Positions 56,082 through 64,000 of a stretch of 64,000 bases of DNA are shown piece after piece; the first letter of the stretch is position 1, and the number at the start of each line of letters is the position of its first letter. The stretch spans positions 3,168,501-3,232,500 of the forward strand of contig NZ_CP107968.1 of the NCBI RefSeq assembly GCF_036084755.1, read 5' to 3'. This stretch comes from Streptomyces sp. NBC_00370. GTDB lineage: Bacteria; Actinomycetota; Actinomycetes; Streptomycetales; Streptomycetaceae. The position numbers and the translations under genes are program-made. The notes beneath the pieces were generated by a model. It made no database searches. It was not told the DNA's origin and worked only from the letters and a program-made list of their open reading frames with translations.

Positions 56082-58424
56082 TCAACCCACCTCAGGACTG
56101 TTCCCCTGTTGTCCTCCGCGCTGGTTTCCGGTGTTGTAGCCCAGAGTCGCCGCCTGAACGAGGTCCTCACCGAGCGTCCCATTCACATCAATCCCGTGGC
56201 GTTGGACGTAAGCCCCCATCGCGGCCTGGGAATTCACTTCTCCGGCTATGTAGACGTCGGTCTCCGCCTCGTGGAGGCGGGCGTCGTGCTCGTCGCTGTA
56301 GTGGTCGGCGGAGGCGTCGAGCCAGCCGCCCGTGATCTGGCTGGCGTACTGCTCGACCACTCCTTGGCCGTTGTCCAGGGCGAGAGGCACCAGAACCGCG
56401 GCAACTCCGGCTGCGGGCGCCGTGATCGGCAGGAACGCCGCGCCTACCCCGACCGCCGCCCCCACCCCCAGATCGACCCAGCCGGACCGCTGATCCACCG
56501 CCTTGGAGTAGTCGTCGGCCTCCTTGGCACCCTCCGCCGCGATCTGTGCCACCCGGGAGTGATCAAGGACCCCCTGCGTCTCCGCCCCGATCCGCACCGC
56601 TTCGCGCGCCGCTCCGGCGTCCAGGCCGTGCGGCCCCGTCTGCGCTTCGAGCACCGAACTGGTGTAGACGCTTTGGGCGTGACTGACGTCGGCATATGCA
56701 TCCGGGTGCTGGCCGAGCGAGCTGAGGAATTTACGGGCGTCGACCTTCTCGAACTCGGCGTGACCATGGCTGCCCGGAGGCGGCTCAAAACTGCTGCCGT
56801 CCGCCCTGTCGGCGAGACCCCAGTCGATGTCGTCGATGTACGCAGCGCCCATGCGGCCCAGGCTGTCCGACAGCGCCTCCTGCGACTTCAACAGTCCTGC
56901 GTCGCCGCCGTACTTCACGACAACCTGTTCCATGATCGTGGCTGCGTCGTCGCTCCGTACAAGCGTGGCGTGCGGGTCGTCGTAGGCGTGGCCCAGCGTC
57001 GCCGACTCCAGCGCGTGACCGAACGAGTCGGTCGTCGCGTTCATGTACTTTTTCATGACGTCCGGGTCGGTGCTGGCCGAGTCGTTGAACGACTCGTAGT
57101 CCTTGTCGGCGAAGAAGTCGAGATAGCTGTTGACCGGCTTGCCGTCGGAGTCCTTGAGACCGCCAGTCGCTACCGTGCCGTCCTCGTTGTACGCCTGCGG
57201 TGAATCCATGAAGAACTGCTTTGACGCCTCCGGGCTGTGCCCGAGCGCCTCCAGCACCCCGTTCACCGGGTCGTACCCGGCACCGTTCAGGCCTGACGGG
57301 TTGTACGGATTCGTCACCAGACCGTTCAGCATCTTGTTGTCGGCGAACATCATGGGGTCCTTGGCGTGCAGCGCCACCACATGCTCGGCGATCGGGTCGA
57401 GGAACTTCGCGTCGTAGTTCCCGTACCGGAGAAGTCCGCTGAGCAGCTGGTACCCGTACGGGCTGGTGTTGTTGTACATGGAGTTGGGGGTCAGCGGTAT
57501 GTGCTGGGTGCCGAGCTTCCGCAGCTCGTCTGACCAGCGCTGACCCCACTTGCCGTCGTCACCCTTCGGCACGGACGTGGCCGTGGCGAGGTTGAGCCCC
57601 ATGTTCTTCTGCAACGCCTGGACGTCCTTCAGCCGTTGCTTGTCCAGCTTCCCGTCGGGATACGTATCACCCGACAGCTGCCCGAAGAACTCCAGCGCCT
57701 TCTTGGGCCCGCCGACACCGTCGTAGAAGTTCCTGGAGAACACCACAGACTTGTTGTTGTCGGCCAGCAGCTCGTTGAGCTGCAGCAGTTCGGTGTGACT
57801 GAGGTCGCGGCCCTTCTTCGCCAGATCGACGGCGCGCTGCGCCTCCTCTGCGTCCAGGCTGGTGAACTTGGGCCCGCTGAAGTTGTGCTGGTCCCCGGTG
57901 ATGTTGGCCTTGAGCGCGTTGGCCGTCGACACGTCCGCGTCGTCACAGGTCTCCACGATGGCATCGACGCGCTTCTGGAACGCGGCGATCTTGGCGTCCT
58001 GCTCCTTGAGGGAGGCGAAGTAACCCGGGCTCAGTCCGGCTCCGGGCTGGTTCTCCACCGGATCGACCGCCCTGACCTTCCCGTGGGGACCGACGATCAG
58101 ATCCTGTGACCCGGCTTCGGTCTCGGCGAGGTGCCTGAGATCGTCCTTGGCCTTCTTGAACGCCGCATAGCCGTCGTTGAGGATCTGCATGATCCCCTTG
58201 GCTGCCTTCGCCGCGTCGTCGAACTCCTTGGCCGTCTTGTCGATGAACGGCTTCGTCACATCGGCGTTGATTCCACGCCAGTACTCGTCCTTGGCCTTGT
58301 CGCCCATCGTTGAATGGGCTTCTTTGGCCAGCGTCTCGAGCCGGGTACTCATCTCCGACCAGTCGTCCGCCGCCGCCTTCATCTTGTCGAGCGGGGCGAG
58401 ATACACATCGTTGTACGACAACAC
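56082..58424 (-). CDS. large WxGxNA protein of the T7SS-like train, copy A
   Basis: 780-residue protein. The first 110 residues are a helical hairpin like WXG100/LXG substrates, with WRGINADVTKPFIDKTAKEF. The middle part is long, mostly helical, with conserved stretches shared with copy B (SPYGYQLLSGLLRYGNYD, SFGHALESATLGHAYDDPHA, QEALSDSLGRMGAAYIDDI, FLSSLGQHPDAYADV). Residues about 648-683 are a Gly/Ala/Leu hydrophobic patch (VDLGVGAAVGVGAAFLP). The tail ends GNQRGGQQGNSPEVG. No known catalytic domain seen; no signal peptide. Likely a type VII exported or membrane-inserted protein (inferred). Annotated elsewhere, to my knowledge, only as a DUF6571-like protein. Confidence 0.8.
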   Translation of the reverse strand: MLSYNDVYLAPLDKMKAAADDWSEMSTRLETLAKEAHSTMGDKAKDEYWRGINADVTKPFIDKTAKEFDDAAKAAKGIMQILNDGYAAFKKAKDDLRHLAETEAGSQDLIVGPHGKVRAVDPVENQPGAGLSPGYFASLKEQDAKIAAFQKRVDAIVETCDDADVSTANALKANITGDQHNFSGPKFTSLDAEEAQRAVDLAKKGRDLSHTELLQLNELLADNNKSVVFSRNFYDGVGGPKKALEFFGQLSGDTYPDGKLDKQRLKDVQALQKNMGLNLATATSVPKGDDGKWGQRWSDELRKLGTQHIPLTPNSMYNNTSPYGYQLLSGLLRYGNYDAKFLDPIAEHVVALHAKDPMMFADNKMLNGLVTNPYNPSGLNGAGYDPVNGVLEALGHSPEASKQFFMDSPQAYNEDGTVATGGLKDSDGKPVNSYLDFFADKDYESFNDSASTDPDVMKKYMNATTDSFGHALESATLGHAYDDPHATLVRSDDAATIMEQVVVKYGGDAGLLKSQEALSDSLGRMGAAYIDDIDWGLADRADGSSFEPPPGSHGHAEFEKVDARKFLSSLGQHPDAYADVSHAQSVYTSSVLEAQTGPHGLDAGAAREAVRIGAETQGVLDHSRVAQIAAEGAKEADDYSKAVDQRSGWVDLGVGAAVGVGAAFLPITAPAAGVAAVLVPLALDNGQGVVEQYASQITGGWLDASADHYSDEHDARLHEAETDVYIAGEVNSQAAMGAYVQRHGIDVNGTLGEDLVQAATLGYNTGNQRGGQQGNSPEVG

Positions 58425-58438
58425 GGCTTCCCCGCTCT

Positions 58439-58867
58439 CTATTTGAAGTATTCGTCTATCTTGGAGACACCGAGTGCCGCCTGAATCTTCTTCTCCTGCT
58501 TTTCATGCGACGAGGCACTGTAGTCAAGATGGTTGGAGATGTTGGCACAGGCGTCGAGCAGCGTGCGGAGCTGCGAGTCCCAGGTGTCGTGCACGGTACT
58601 CATGGCGGCACCGGTCAGAAACGCACTGACCGTCATCATCTGCGCCGCTTCAGCGGTGGACTGCTCCGCCACATTGCCGACGACCTTGAGCTCGTCGTAG
58701 AGCTTGTACGCGGCAGACCCGAGCGTGCCGAGCTTGTCCTGATTCACATCCAGGTTCGCGTTGCTGACGCCGCCCCCGCCGGAATCGGCCGGGGCGCTGT
58801 TCAGTCGCATGCTGACGTTGTCCGTGGCTGTGCTGCGGGCAGACGCCCACTCTTTGTCGAACGACAT
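58439..58867 (-). CDS. WXG100-like small protein, copy A
   Basis: 142-residue helical protein with a W-x-x-Q motif in HDTWDSQLRTLLDACANISNHL near residue 95, comparable to the turn of WXG100/EsxA-like proteins. Start ATG 58867 (SFDKEWASARSTATDN is closely matched by SFDEEWASVRSAAADN in copy B). C terminus SKIDEYFK matches SQINKHFK. It ends 14 bases before the large protein gene, so the two are coupled, perhaps a chaperone-substrate or heterodimer pair. Confidence 0.82.
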   Translation of the reverse strand: MSFDKEWASARSTATDNVSMRLNSAPADSGGGGVSNANLDVNQDKLGTLGSAAYKLYDELKVVGNVAEQSTAEAAQMMTVSAFLTGAAMSTVHDTWDSQLRTLLDACANISNHLDYSASSHEKQEKKIQAALGVSKIDEYFK

Positions 58868-58943
58868 GCGTTCGTTCCCCCGTAAGTGAGTTCGCGTCGA
58901 CCCACAGGGCGACGCCTGCGGCCCGCCGGATGTTCCAACGCCG

Positions 58944-59645
58944 TTACCCGGCGTCCGGGGCGGGTCGGAGGGGCGGGTTGGCGGTGAGGCCCGCGTTGTT
59001 CTCGCATTGGAGTTTGGTCGCGACCTTGAGGGCCACCGAGTTGAGCACCGTCAGGTTGGCCTCGTTTATCTGACGCTGAGTGCCCTTCGGCTCGTTCCGG
59101 TGCTGACTGAGCGCTGCGTTCGACAGGATCGAGTTCACGATGGCCGGCTGCTTCGCCGTACTGCCCTTGAACTTGGGGCTCACGCAGTCGAAATAGAGGT
59201 ACGCCCAGTCAGAGTTGACGAACGCGGCACGGCCTAGTTCGTACCGGGTGTGTTCCGAGAAAGTCTGCCTGTCGGCTTCCTCGGCCGTGGCGAAGTTGAA
59301 CTGCACGCGTACGTCGGAAGTGCCGACCGTCTTGAGGTTGGGGACGGCACACGCGGTTGTCGTCCGCACATGAAGGTCGTCGGCGTCGACCCCGGCAACG
59401 TATCCGTCCGCCAGATCGGCGGCACTCCCCGAGAGGTCGGCCTCGCTGCCGCTGGACGGCAGGTACTCCTTCGAACCCGTCAGGAAATCCAGCGACTTCG
59501 CGGCCTGCGGCGAAAGCGCCCCGCCGCAGACCTTGGACGCCGAAATCGTCTTCTGCGAACCGTCGTCGTCACCGCTGCAGCCGAGAACGCCTGCCCCGAG
59601 ACCGACAACCAGCCCGGCGGCCCCGACTGCCCTCCGTGCGCGCAC
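58944..59645 (-). CDS. lipoprotein of the T7SS-like train, copy 3
   Basis: 233-residue lipoprotein (GAGVLGC lipobox). Shares AAKSLDFLTGSKEYLPS, AADLADGYVAG, YLYFDCVSPKFKGSTAKQPAI and ANLTVLNSVALKVATKLQC with the other copies. Its N-terminal signal MRARRAVGAAGLVVGLGAGVL is nearly the same as copy 1, so these two arose by recent duplication. GTG 59645; 47 bases after the large copy B gene. Function unknown. Confidence 0.8.
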   Translation of the reverse strand: MRARRAVGAAGLVVGLGAGVLGCSGDDDGSQKTISASKVCGGALSPQAAKSLDFLTGSKEYLPSSGSEADLSGSAADLADGYVAGVDADDLHVRTTTACAVPNLKTVGTSDVRVQFNFATAEEADRQTFSEHTRYELGRAAFVNSDWAYLYFDCVSPKFKGSTAKQPAIVNSILSNAALSQHRNEPKGTQRQINEANLTVLNSVALKVATKLQCENNAGLTANPPLRPAPDAG

Positions 59646-59692
59646 GTCAATTCCTATCGATCAGCTTGAACCATCGCCTGCCACCATCAGCC

Positions 59693-61969
59693 TCAGCCGG
59701 TCTGGGACTGATTTCCCTGCTGAACCTCCCGGAGATTTCCGGTGTTGTATCCGTCCTGGGCGCTCTGCCGCAGATCCTCTGCGAAGTTGCCGTTGCCGAC
59801 ATGGTTGAGGTTGTGCCGGTCGATGAAGACGCTGGCGGGGACCTCGACGTTCTCCTCGCCCGCCTTGAAGACCGCGGCGCGCTCCTGGTGGGCCTTGTCG
59901 CCGAGACCGTCCGTGTACTTGTCCTGCGAAGCGTCCGACCAGTCGCCCATCATCTGACCCGCGTACTGCTCGATGACTCCCTGGCCGTTCTCCACAGCGA
60001 GCGGAACGAGGACCGCCGCCGCGCCGGCGGCCGGCGCCGAGATCGGCAGGAACGCGGCGCCTGCCCCCACGGCCGCGCCGACGCCCAGATCGATCCAGCC
60101 CGACTTCTTCTCCATGGCCTTCGAGTAGTCCTCGGCGGTCTTGCCGTACTCGGCCCCGATCTGGTCCGCGCGGGACTGGTCGAGGATGCCCTGCGTCTGC
60201 GCACCGATGTTCACCGCGTGCCGCGCGAGACCCTCGTTGGTGATCGTGCCGTCCGGATTCACTTGTGCCTCAAGCACCGAAGTGGTGTAGATCCGCTGGG
60301 CGTCGGTGACAGAGGCGTAGGCGTCGGGATGCTGGCCGAGCGAACTCAGGAACCCGCGGGCGTCGGCGCGACCGAACTCGGCGTGCGAGCCGGTGTTCTT
60401 GCCCGGTGCGAAGACGCTGTCGTCGGCGTTCTTGTCGAGTCCCCAGTCCAAGTCGTCGATGTATCCGGCCCCCATGTTGCCGAGGCTGTCGGACAACGAC
60501 TCCTGCTTCTTGAGCAGTTCGGCGTCGCCGCCGTACTGCGCCACGACTTTCTCCATCACCTTGGCGCCGTCGTCGGTCCGTATCAGCGCGGCGTTCGGGT
60601 CGTCGTACGAGTGGCCCAGGGTTGCCGACTCCAGGGCGTGGCCGAGGCTGTCGTAGCCGAACTTGTTGCTCTCGCCGCCGTCGACGACGTCCTTCGGCCA
60701 GTCCCGGTCCTTCGTGAAGTAGTCGAAGGCATCGAGCTTCTTGTCGTCCGTCGTGTCACCGGGCGTCAGGTCGATACTGCTGTTGAAGAAGTCGGCGGAC
60801 GCCTTGGGGTTGTGGCCGAGTGACTCCATGAACCCTTCCATCGGGTCGCGCCCGATGTCGGTCCCGCTCCAATTCAGATGTGTCATGCCGCCGAGGCTGG
60901 ACGTCCAGAACATGCTGGGCTTGCCCATGCCGTTCTTCGTCATCTTGTTCTCCGTGACCACCAGCGCGTCGCCGTAGTCGTGGAGGAACTTGGAGTCGAA
61001 GTTCCCGTACCGCATCAGGTTGCTCATGACCTGGAAGCCGTACGGCGACGTCGCCCGCGTGCGGATCGGGTCGTCCCCCGCGTTGATGATGTCGGTCTTC
61101 CACTGGTTCATCGCCGGGCTGTCCGAGTGCGTGGCACTGGCCAGCGTCAGGCTCCAGTTCTTCTGGAGTTCCTTGAGCATGTCCTGGTGGTCGGCGCCGA
61201 GCCGCGAGCCGTCACTCGGGTCGCCCATGTCGGCCCAGAACTCCAGGTTTCCCTTCGCACCGACATCCAGCGCGAACTGCTCGGCGAAGTACTGGTCGCC
61301 CTTGTTGTCCGTGAGGAACTTGTTGAGCCGCTGGATCTCGGCGGGAGTCGCGTCATCCCCCTTGGCCACGATCGCCGCCGCCGCTTTGGCGTCCTCGGCG
61401 TCCTGCGCCTTGGACGCCGCCTTCAGGGAGTTGTAGTCGGTCCCCGAGAAGTCGTTCTTGTCCTTGCCCACGAGCGTACGCAGCGCACGCGACGCGATCT
61501 CGTCCGCGTCGTTGGCCCGGTCGACGGCCGACTTGATGGCGGACCTGGTGGCCTCGAACTGCTCTTGCGTGGGCTTGGGACCGTCGTAGTCCTTGGGCCT
61601 GCGGTCCGGGTGGATCAGATAGCTGACGACACCGTCGGGGTCTATTCGTATCCCCTTGGCGGGAGCCTCGTCCACGACCGTGCCGAGGCTCTTCTTGGCC
61701 TCCGCGAACTCGGTGTGCGCATCCCGAAGAATGTTGCGGATGCTGCTCGCTTCCGTCTTCGCGTCACCGAATTCCTTGGCCGTCTTCCGCACGAAATCGC
61801 GGGTGACGCCGGCGTTCTCCCCTGCCCAATCAGCTTTGTCGGCCTTCGCCTTCATGTCGCCTGCCGATTCCTCGATCGTGGCAAGCTTCGTGATCGTCGC
61901 GTCCCAGTCTTTCACCGCTCCGTCGAGACCGCTCAGGTTCGCATGAAGGACCTGCTCAAATTTCAACAT
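59693..61969 (-). CDS. large WxGxNA protein of the T7SS-like train, copy B
   Basis: 758-residue paralogue of the protein at 56082. N-terminal WAGENAGVTRDFVRKTAKEF matches copy A. Shared middle segments: SPYGFQVMSNLMRYGNFDS, LGHALESATLGHSYDDPNA, QESLSDSLGNMGAGYIDDL, FLSSLGQHPDAYASV. Hydrophobic patch at about 624-659 (IDLGVGAAVGAGAAFLP) is almost identical to copy A, and the tail is again Gln/Gly-rich (LREVQQGNQSQTG). Ends of both proteins are most conserved in the last third. It starts 9 bases after the WXG100-like gene copy B. Confidence 0.8.
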   Translation of the reverse strand: MLKFEQVLHANLSGLDGAVKDWDATITKLATIEESAGDMKAKADKADWAGENAGVTRDFVRKTAKEFGDAKTEASSIRNILRDAHTEFAEAKKSLGTVVDEAPAKGIRIDPDGVVSYLIHPDRRPKDYDGPKPTQEQFEATRSAIKSAVDRANDADEIASRALRTLVGKDKNDFSGTDYNSLKAASKAQDAEDAKAAAAIVAKGDDATPAEIQRLNKFLTDNKGDQYFAEQFALDVGAKGNLEFWADMGDPSDGSRLGADHQDMLKELQKNWSLTLASATHSDSPAMNQWKTDIINAGDDPIRTRATSPYGFQVMSNLMRYGNFDSKFLHDYGDALVVTENKMTKNGMGKPSMFWTSSLGGMTHLNWSGTDIGRDPMEGFMESLGHNPKASADFFNSSIDLTPGDTTDDKKLDAFDYFTKDRDWPKDVVDGGESNKFGYDSLGHALESATLGHSYDDPNAALIRTDDGAKVMEKVVAQYGGDAELLKKQESLSDSLGNMGAGYIDDLDWGLDKNADDSVFAPGKNTGSHAEFGRADARGFLSSLGQHPDAYASVTDAQRIYTTSVLEAQVNPDGTITNEGLARHAVNIGAQTQGILDQSRADQIGAEYGKTAEDYSKAMEKKSGWIDLGVGAAVGAGAAFLPISAPAAGAAAVLVPLAVENGQGVIEQYAGQMMGDWSDASQDKYTDGLGDKAHQERAAVFKAGEENVEVPASVFIDRHNLNHVGNGNFAEDLRQSAQDGYNTGNLREVQQGNQSQTG

Positions 61970-61978
61970 GCGCGGCCC

Positions 61979-62413
61979 TCACTTGAAGTGCTTGTTGATC
62001 TGGGACATGGAAAAGTTGCTGATCAGGGTCTCTTCGTGGTTCTTGTGGCTGACCACGGTGTCTTCGAGATGATTGTGGATATGGGCGCAGGCGCTCAGCA
62101 GGGTCTCCGCTTGGCTCCGCCAGGTGTCCCAGGCGGCCCAGAGGGCGGAACCGGTGGCGAAGCCGTCCGAGTTGAGCGCGTTGGCTGCGGTGTCCGTCTT
62201 CGCGCCCGCGTGGAACGCGTCGGTCTCGAAGCTGTGGAAGAGCCCTTGGGCGTCATTCCCGATGGACCGCAGATCAGGCGAGGTGACCTTGTAGTCGGCG
62301 GCTCCCCCACCGCCTCCCCCGCCCCCGTCGCCACGGGCCGCGCTGTCGAGCCGCATCTTGGTGTTGTCGGCGGCAGCGCTTCGGACAGACGCCCATTCTT
62401 CGTCGAACGACAT
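61979..62413 (-). CDS. WXG100-like small protein, copy B
   Basis: 144-residue paralogue of 58439. Gly-rich loop DGGGGGGGGAA after the first helix, then WAAWDTWRSQAETLLSACAHIHNHL and end SQINKHFK. ATG 62413; the frame remains open far upstream through the mycosin 3' region but with a different, Pro/Arg-rich composition, so that part is not used. Follows the mycosin gene after 71 bases. Confidence 0.82.
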   Translation of the reverse strand: MSFDEEWASVRSAAADNTKMRLDSAARGDGGGGGGGGAADYKVTSPDLRSIGNDAQGLFHSFETDAFHAGAKTDTAANALNSDGFATGSALWAAWDTWRSQAETLLSACAHIHNHLEDTVVSHKNHEETLISNFSMSQINKHFK

Positions 62414-62484
62414 GATTTCCCCGTTGGTGAGAATCGAACTGGTCGCACCGTGTCTGTCGGTTCCCTCGACAGGCACGGGCACTG

Positions 62485-63915
62485 CTACTGCCGCGGTGGC
62501 GGTGGCGTGGGTGGTGAGGTGGGGGGTCCGGCCGGCGGGGGGCCGTATTGAGGTGCGCCGCCGCCGTATTGGGGTGCGCTCCCGTACTGCGGCGGGCTGC
62601 CCTGCTGGGGCGGGCCGTAGCCGTACGGGGACGGGCCCTGGGGCGGCGGGTACGAGGCGTACGGCGGCGGGGGCGGAGGCGTGGCGGCGGCCTGGCGGCG
62701 CGAGTTGACCCGCAGGGCCACGGCCGCGGCGGCGATGACGACGACCACGCCGATACCGATGCCCACCCACAGACCGGTGTTCCCGCCACTGTCGGACGCC
62801 GCGACGGCGGCCGGCTGCGTCGTGCTGTCGCCCTTGGGCCCGGCTGCGGGCTGGGAGGCGGGCGCGGAGGGCGACTTGGACGCGGCGGCGGCGAGGTCGG
62901 GGAGAGGGTACTCGTCGGCGGGACCGGGGTCGCCGGGATCGTTCAGGGCCTGGAGGGGGCGTACGGCGCCGTAGCCGAGCCCGTCACTGCGCTTGGCGCC
63001 GTCTTCGGCGCCACCGGCGGTGTTGAGCATGACGCGAAGTACTTGGTTGTTCGTCCAGTCCGGATGCTTGGACCAGATGACAGCGGCAGAGGCGGAGGTG
63101 AGGGCCGTTGCGGAGCTGGTGCCGCTGCCCTCGCAGATCTCGCTACCGCCCGCACAGGCATTGAAGATGTCCTCACCGGGCGCCGAAATGTCCACCTGGG
63201 GACCAAAGTTGGACACCGGGAGATGCGCGGCCTTCTTAGTGAGGCCGCCGACGCCGACAACGCCCGGCGTCGCTGCGGGGAATTCCGGGCGGTTGCCCGT
63301 TTTTGCGCCATTACCTGCTGCGGCAAAAACGAGCGCATCATGGCCGAGGGCGTACTTCACGGCGTCATCAAGTTCAGGGCCGCCTGCGACATTTCCGACC
63401 GAAACATTGATGACTTTCGCATGATGGTCGACGGCGAACCGGATCGCCTTGCTCATGCTCTGCGCGAAGTTGTCCTTGATTCCCCCCTTGCCGAAGCGCT
63501 CCTTTGCGTAAGGCACGCGGACGGGCAGAATCTTGGCACCCGGCGCGAGACCGTAGGACCCGTTCAACGCCCCCCGCTCACCCGTGGCCGCAATCAGCGC
63601 GGCCATTCCGGTGCCGTGGTTGTCGATGTCGTTGCTCTCATCTCCCGGGAGCCCGGACAGGTCCTCTCCCTTCAGGACCTGTCCGCGAAGGTCGGCGATG
63701 GAGTCATCCACACCCGAGTCCAGCACCGCGACTGTGACCCCACGGCCCGTGCTGATTTTCCACACAGCGGAGGCTTCCATGGCGTCCAGATGCCATTGCC
63801 GCTGACGCACCGTGTCCGCATGCGCGGGGGCTGCTGCCGTAGCGAACAGCAACAGCCCCAGGGCGGACGCGACAGCAGACTTGGATCCGAGCGACCGCCC
63901 GCGACTACTACGCAT
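62485..63915 (-). CDS. type VII secretion-associated serine protease (mycosin)
   Basis: 476-residue subtilase of the mycosin group. Signal peptide to about residue 33, catalytic D66 (AVLDSGVD), H100 (DNHGTGMA) and S267 (GTSSATA), all intact, with N in the oxyanion segment AAAGNGAK. After a Ser/Pro/Ala linker, a transmembrane helix at 382-402 (LWVGIGIGVVVVIAAAAVA) is followed by a cytoplasmic Pro/Gln/Gly/Tyr-rich tail of some 70 residues with QYG repeats. In ESX systems mycosins are membrane-bound and required for secretion. First gene seen of the minus-strand train; the window ends 85 bases upstream. Confidence 0.92.
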   Translation of the reverse strand: MRSSRGRSLGSKSAVASALGLLLFATAAAPAHADTVRQRQWHLDAMEASAVWKISTGRGVTVAVLDSGVDDSIADLRGQVLKGEDLSGLPGDESNDIDNHGTGMAALIAATGERGALNGSYGLAPGAKILPVRVPYAKERFGKGGIKDNFAQSMSKAIRFAVDHHAKVINVSVGNVAGGPELDDAVKYALGHDALVFAAAGNGAKTGNRPEFPAATPGVVGVGGLTKKAAHLPVSNFGPQVDISAPGEDIFNACAGGSEICEGSGTSSATALTSASAAVIWSKHPDWTNNQVLRVMLNTAGGAEDGAKRSDGLGYGAVRPLQALNDPGDPGPADEYPLPDLAAAASKSPSAPASQPAAGPKGDSTTQPAAVAASDSGGNTGLWVGIGIGVVVVIAAAAVALRVNSRRQAAATPPPPPPYASYPPPQGPSPYGYGPPQQGSPPQYGSAPQYGGGAPQYGPPPAGPPTSPPTPPPPRQ

Positions 63916-64000
63916 TTCCCCTCAACCCACTCGGTACGGACGAGATCAGTCGATGACAGGTGGCACAATCCGACGGTCGCCCTGCTGCCAGGTCTCTTCG

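Noticed and set aside
59357..62551. Long plus-strand open frames opposite the large WxGxNA gene.
   Set aside because: Val/Arg/Gly-rich antisense frames with no motif; the minus-strand frames have paralogues 3 kb away.

Overview
The window reads as a stretch of Streptomyces chromosome. It has very high GC with strong third-position G/C bias, an SsgA-like sporulation protein (SsgG), a GlcNAc phosphotransferase locus flanked by DasR-type operators, ClpS-DUF2017, a CysO/CysM/Mec sulfur-carrier set, and no insertion sequences or phage genes. Roughly 60 genes are supported. The left edge cuts a penicillin-binding protein and the right edge falls just upstream of a mycosin.

Layout. 1-5.3 kb: class A PBP; a guanidinium exporter (Gdx-type SMR) behind a guanidine-III riboswitch; a GroES-like protein; a DUF3618 protein; a BCP peroxiredoxin; an MHS-family symporter. 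5.3-8.4 kb: an HNH nuclease with four DNA-binding-like modules, tRNA-Leu(UAG), rdgB, a lipoprotein, rph. 8.4-11.7 kb: nagF, nagE1 and nagE2 (GlcNAc PTS IIB, IIC, IIC) with three dre operators. 11.7-18.6 kb: a metallo-beta-lactamase-fold hydrolase; a membrane-anchored PemK-like protein; then, all on the minus strand, mec, a cobalamin-riboswitch-controlled B12 ABC transporter (btuF-btuC-btuD), a cysteine-attenuation leader peptide, cysO and cysM.

18.6-29.2 kb: amino-acid permease, DUF2017, clpS, the NAD pair pncB and pncA, a secreted M6 metalloprotease, two RDD membrane proteins. 29.5-38.2 kb: GH16 beta-glucanase with a LacI-type operator, ornithine cyclodeaminase homologue, ssgG, CDP-alcohol phosphatidyltransferase, lipase, GNAT, glycolate-oxidase-like FAD enzyme, TPR protein, and a small Lys/Ala-rich protein that seems to start at ATC. 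38.3-45.3 kb: a three-gene nitrile hydratase/thiocyanate-hydrolase-like set (alpha plus a beta subunit split in two), hppD with a divergent AsnC regulator, and a four-gene OpuC-type osmoprotectant ABC operon. 45.3-53.9 kb: leaderless ArsR regulator with MFS exporter, Lon-fold protease, IclR regulator, SF2 helicase, a second MFS exporter, tRNA-Cys(GCA), DUF1269.

54.0-63.9 kb is the most unusual part: a minus-strand gene train starting with a mycosin (type VII secretion protease), followed by a twice-repeated module of small WXG100-like protein, very large WxGxNA protein and lipoprotein, and ending in an extra lipoprotein and a broken lipoprotein gene. No EccB/C/D/E core gene lies inside the window. 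This is the best candidate for an undescribed system: a duplicated secreted-substrate/lipoprotein cassette attached to a mycosin.
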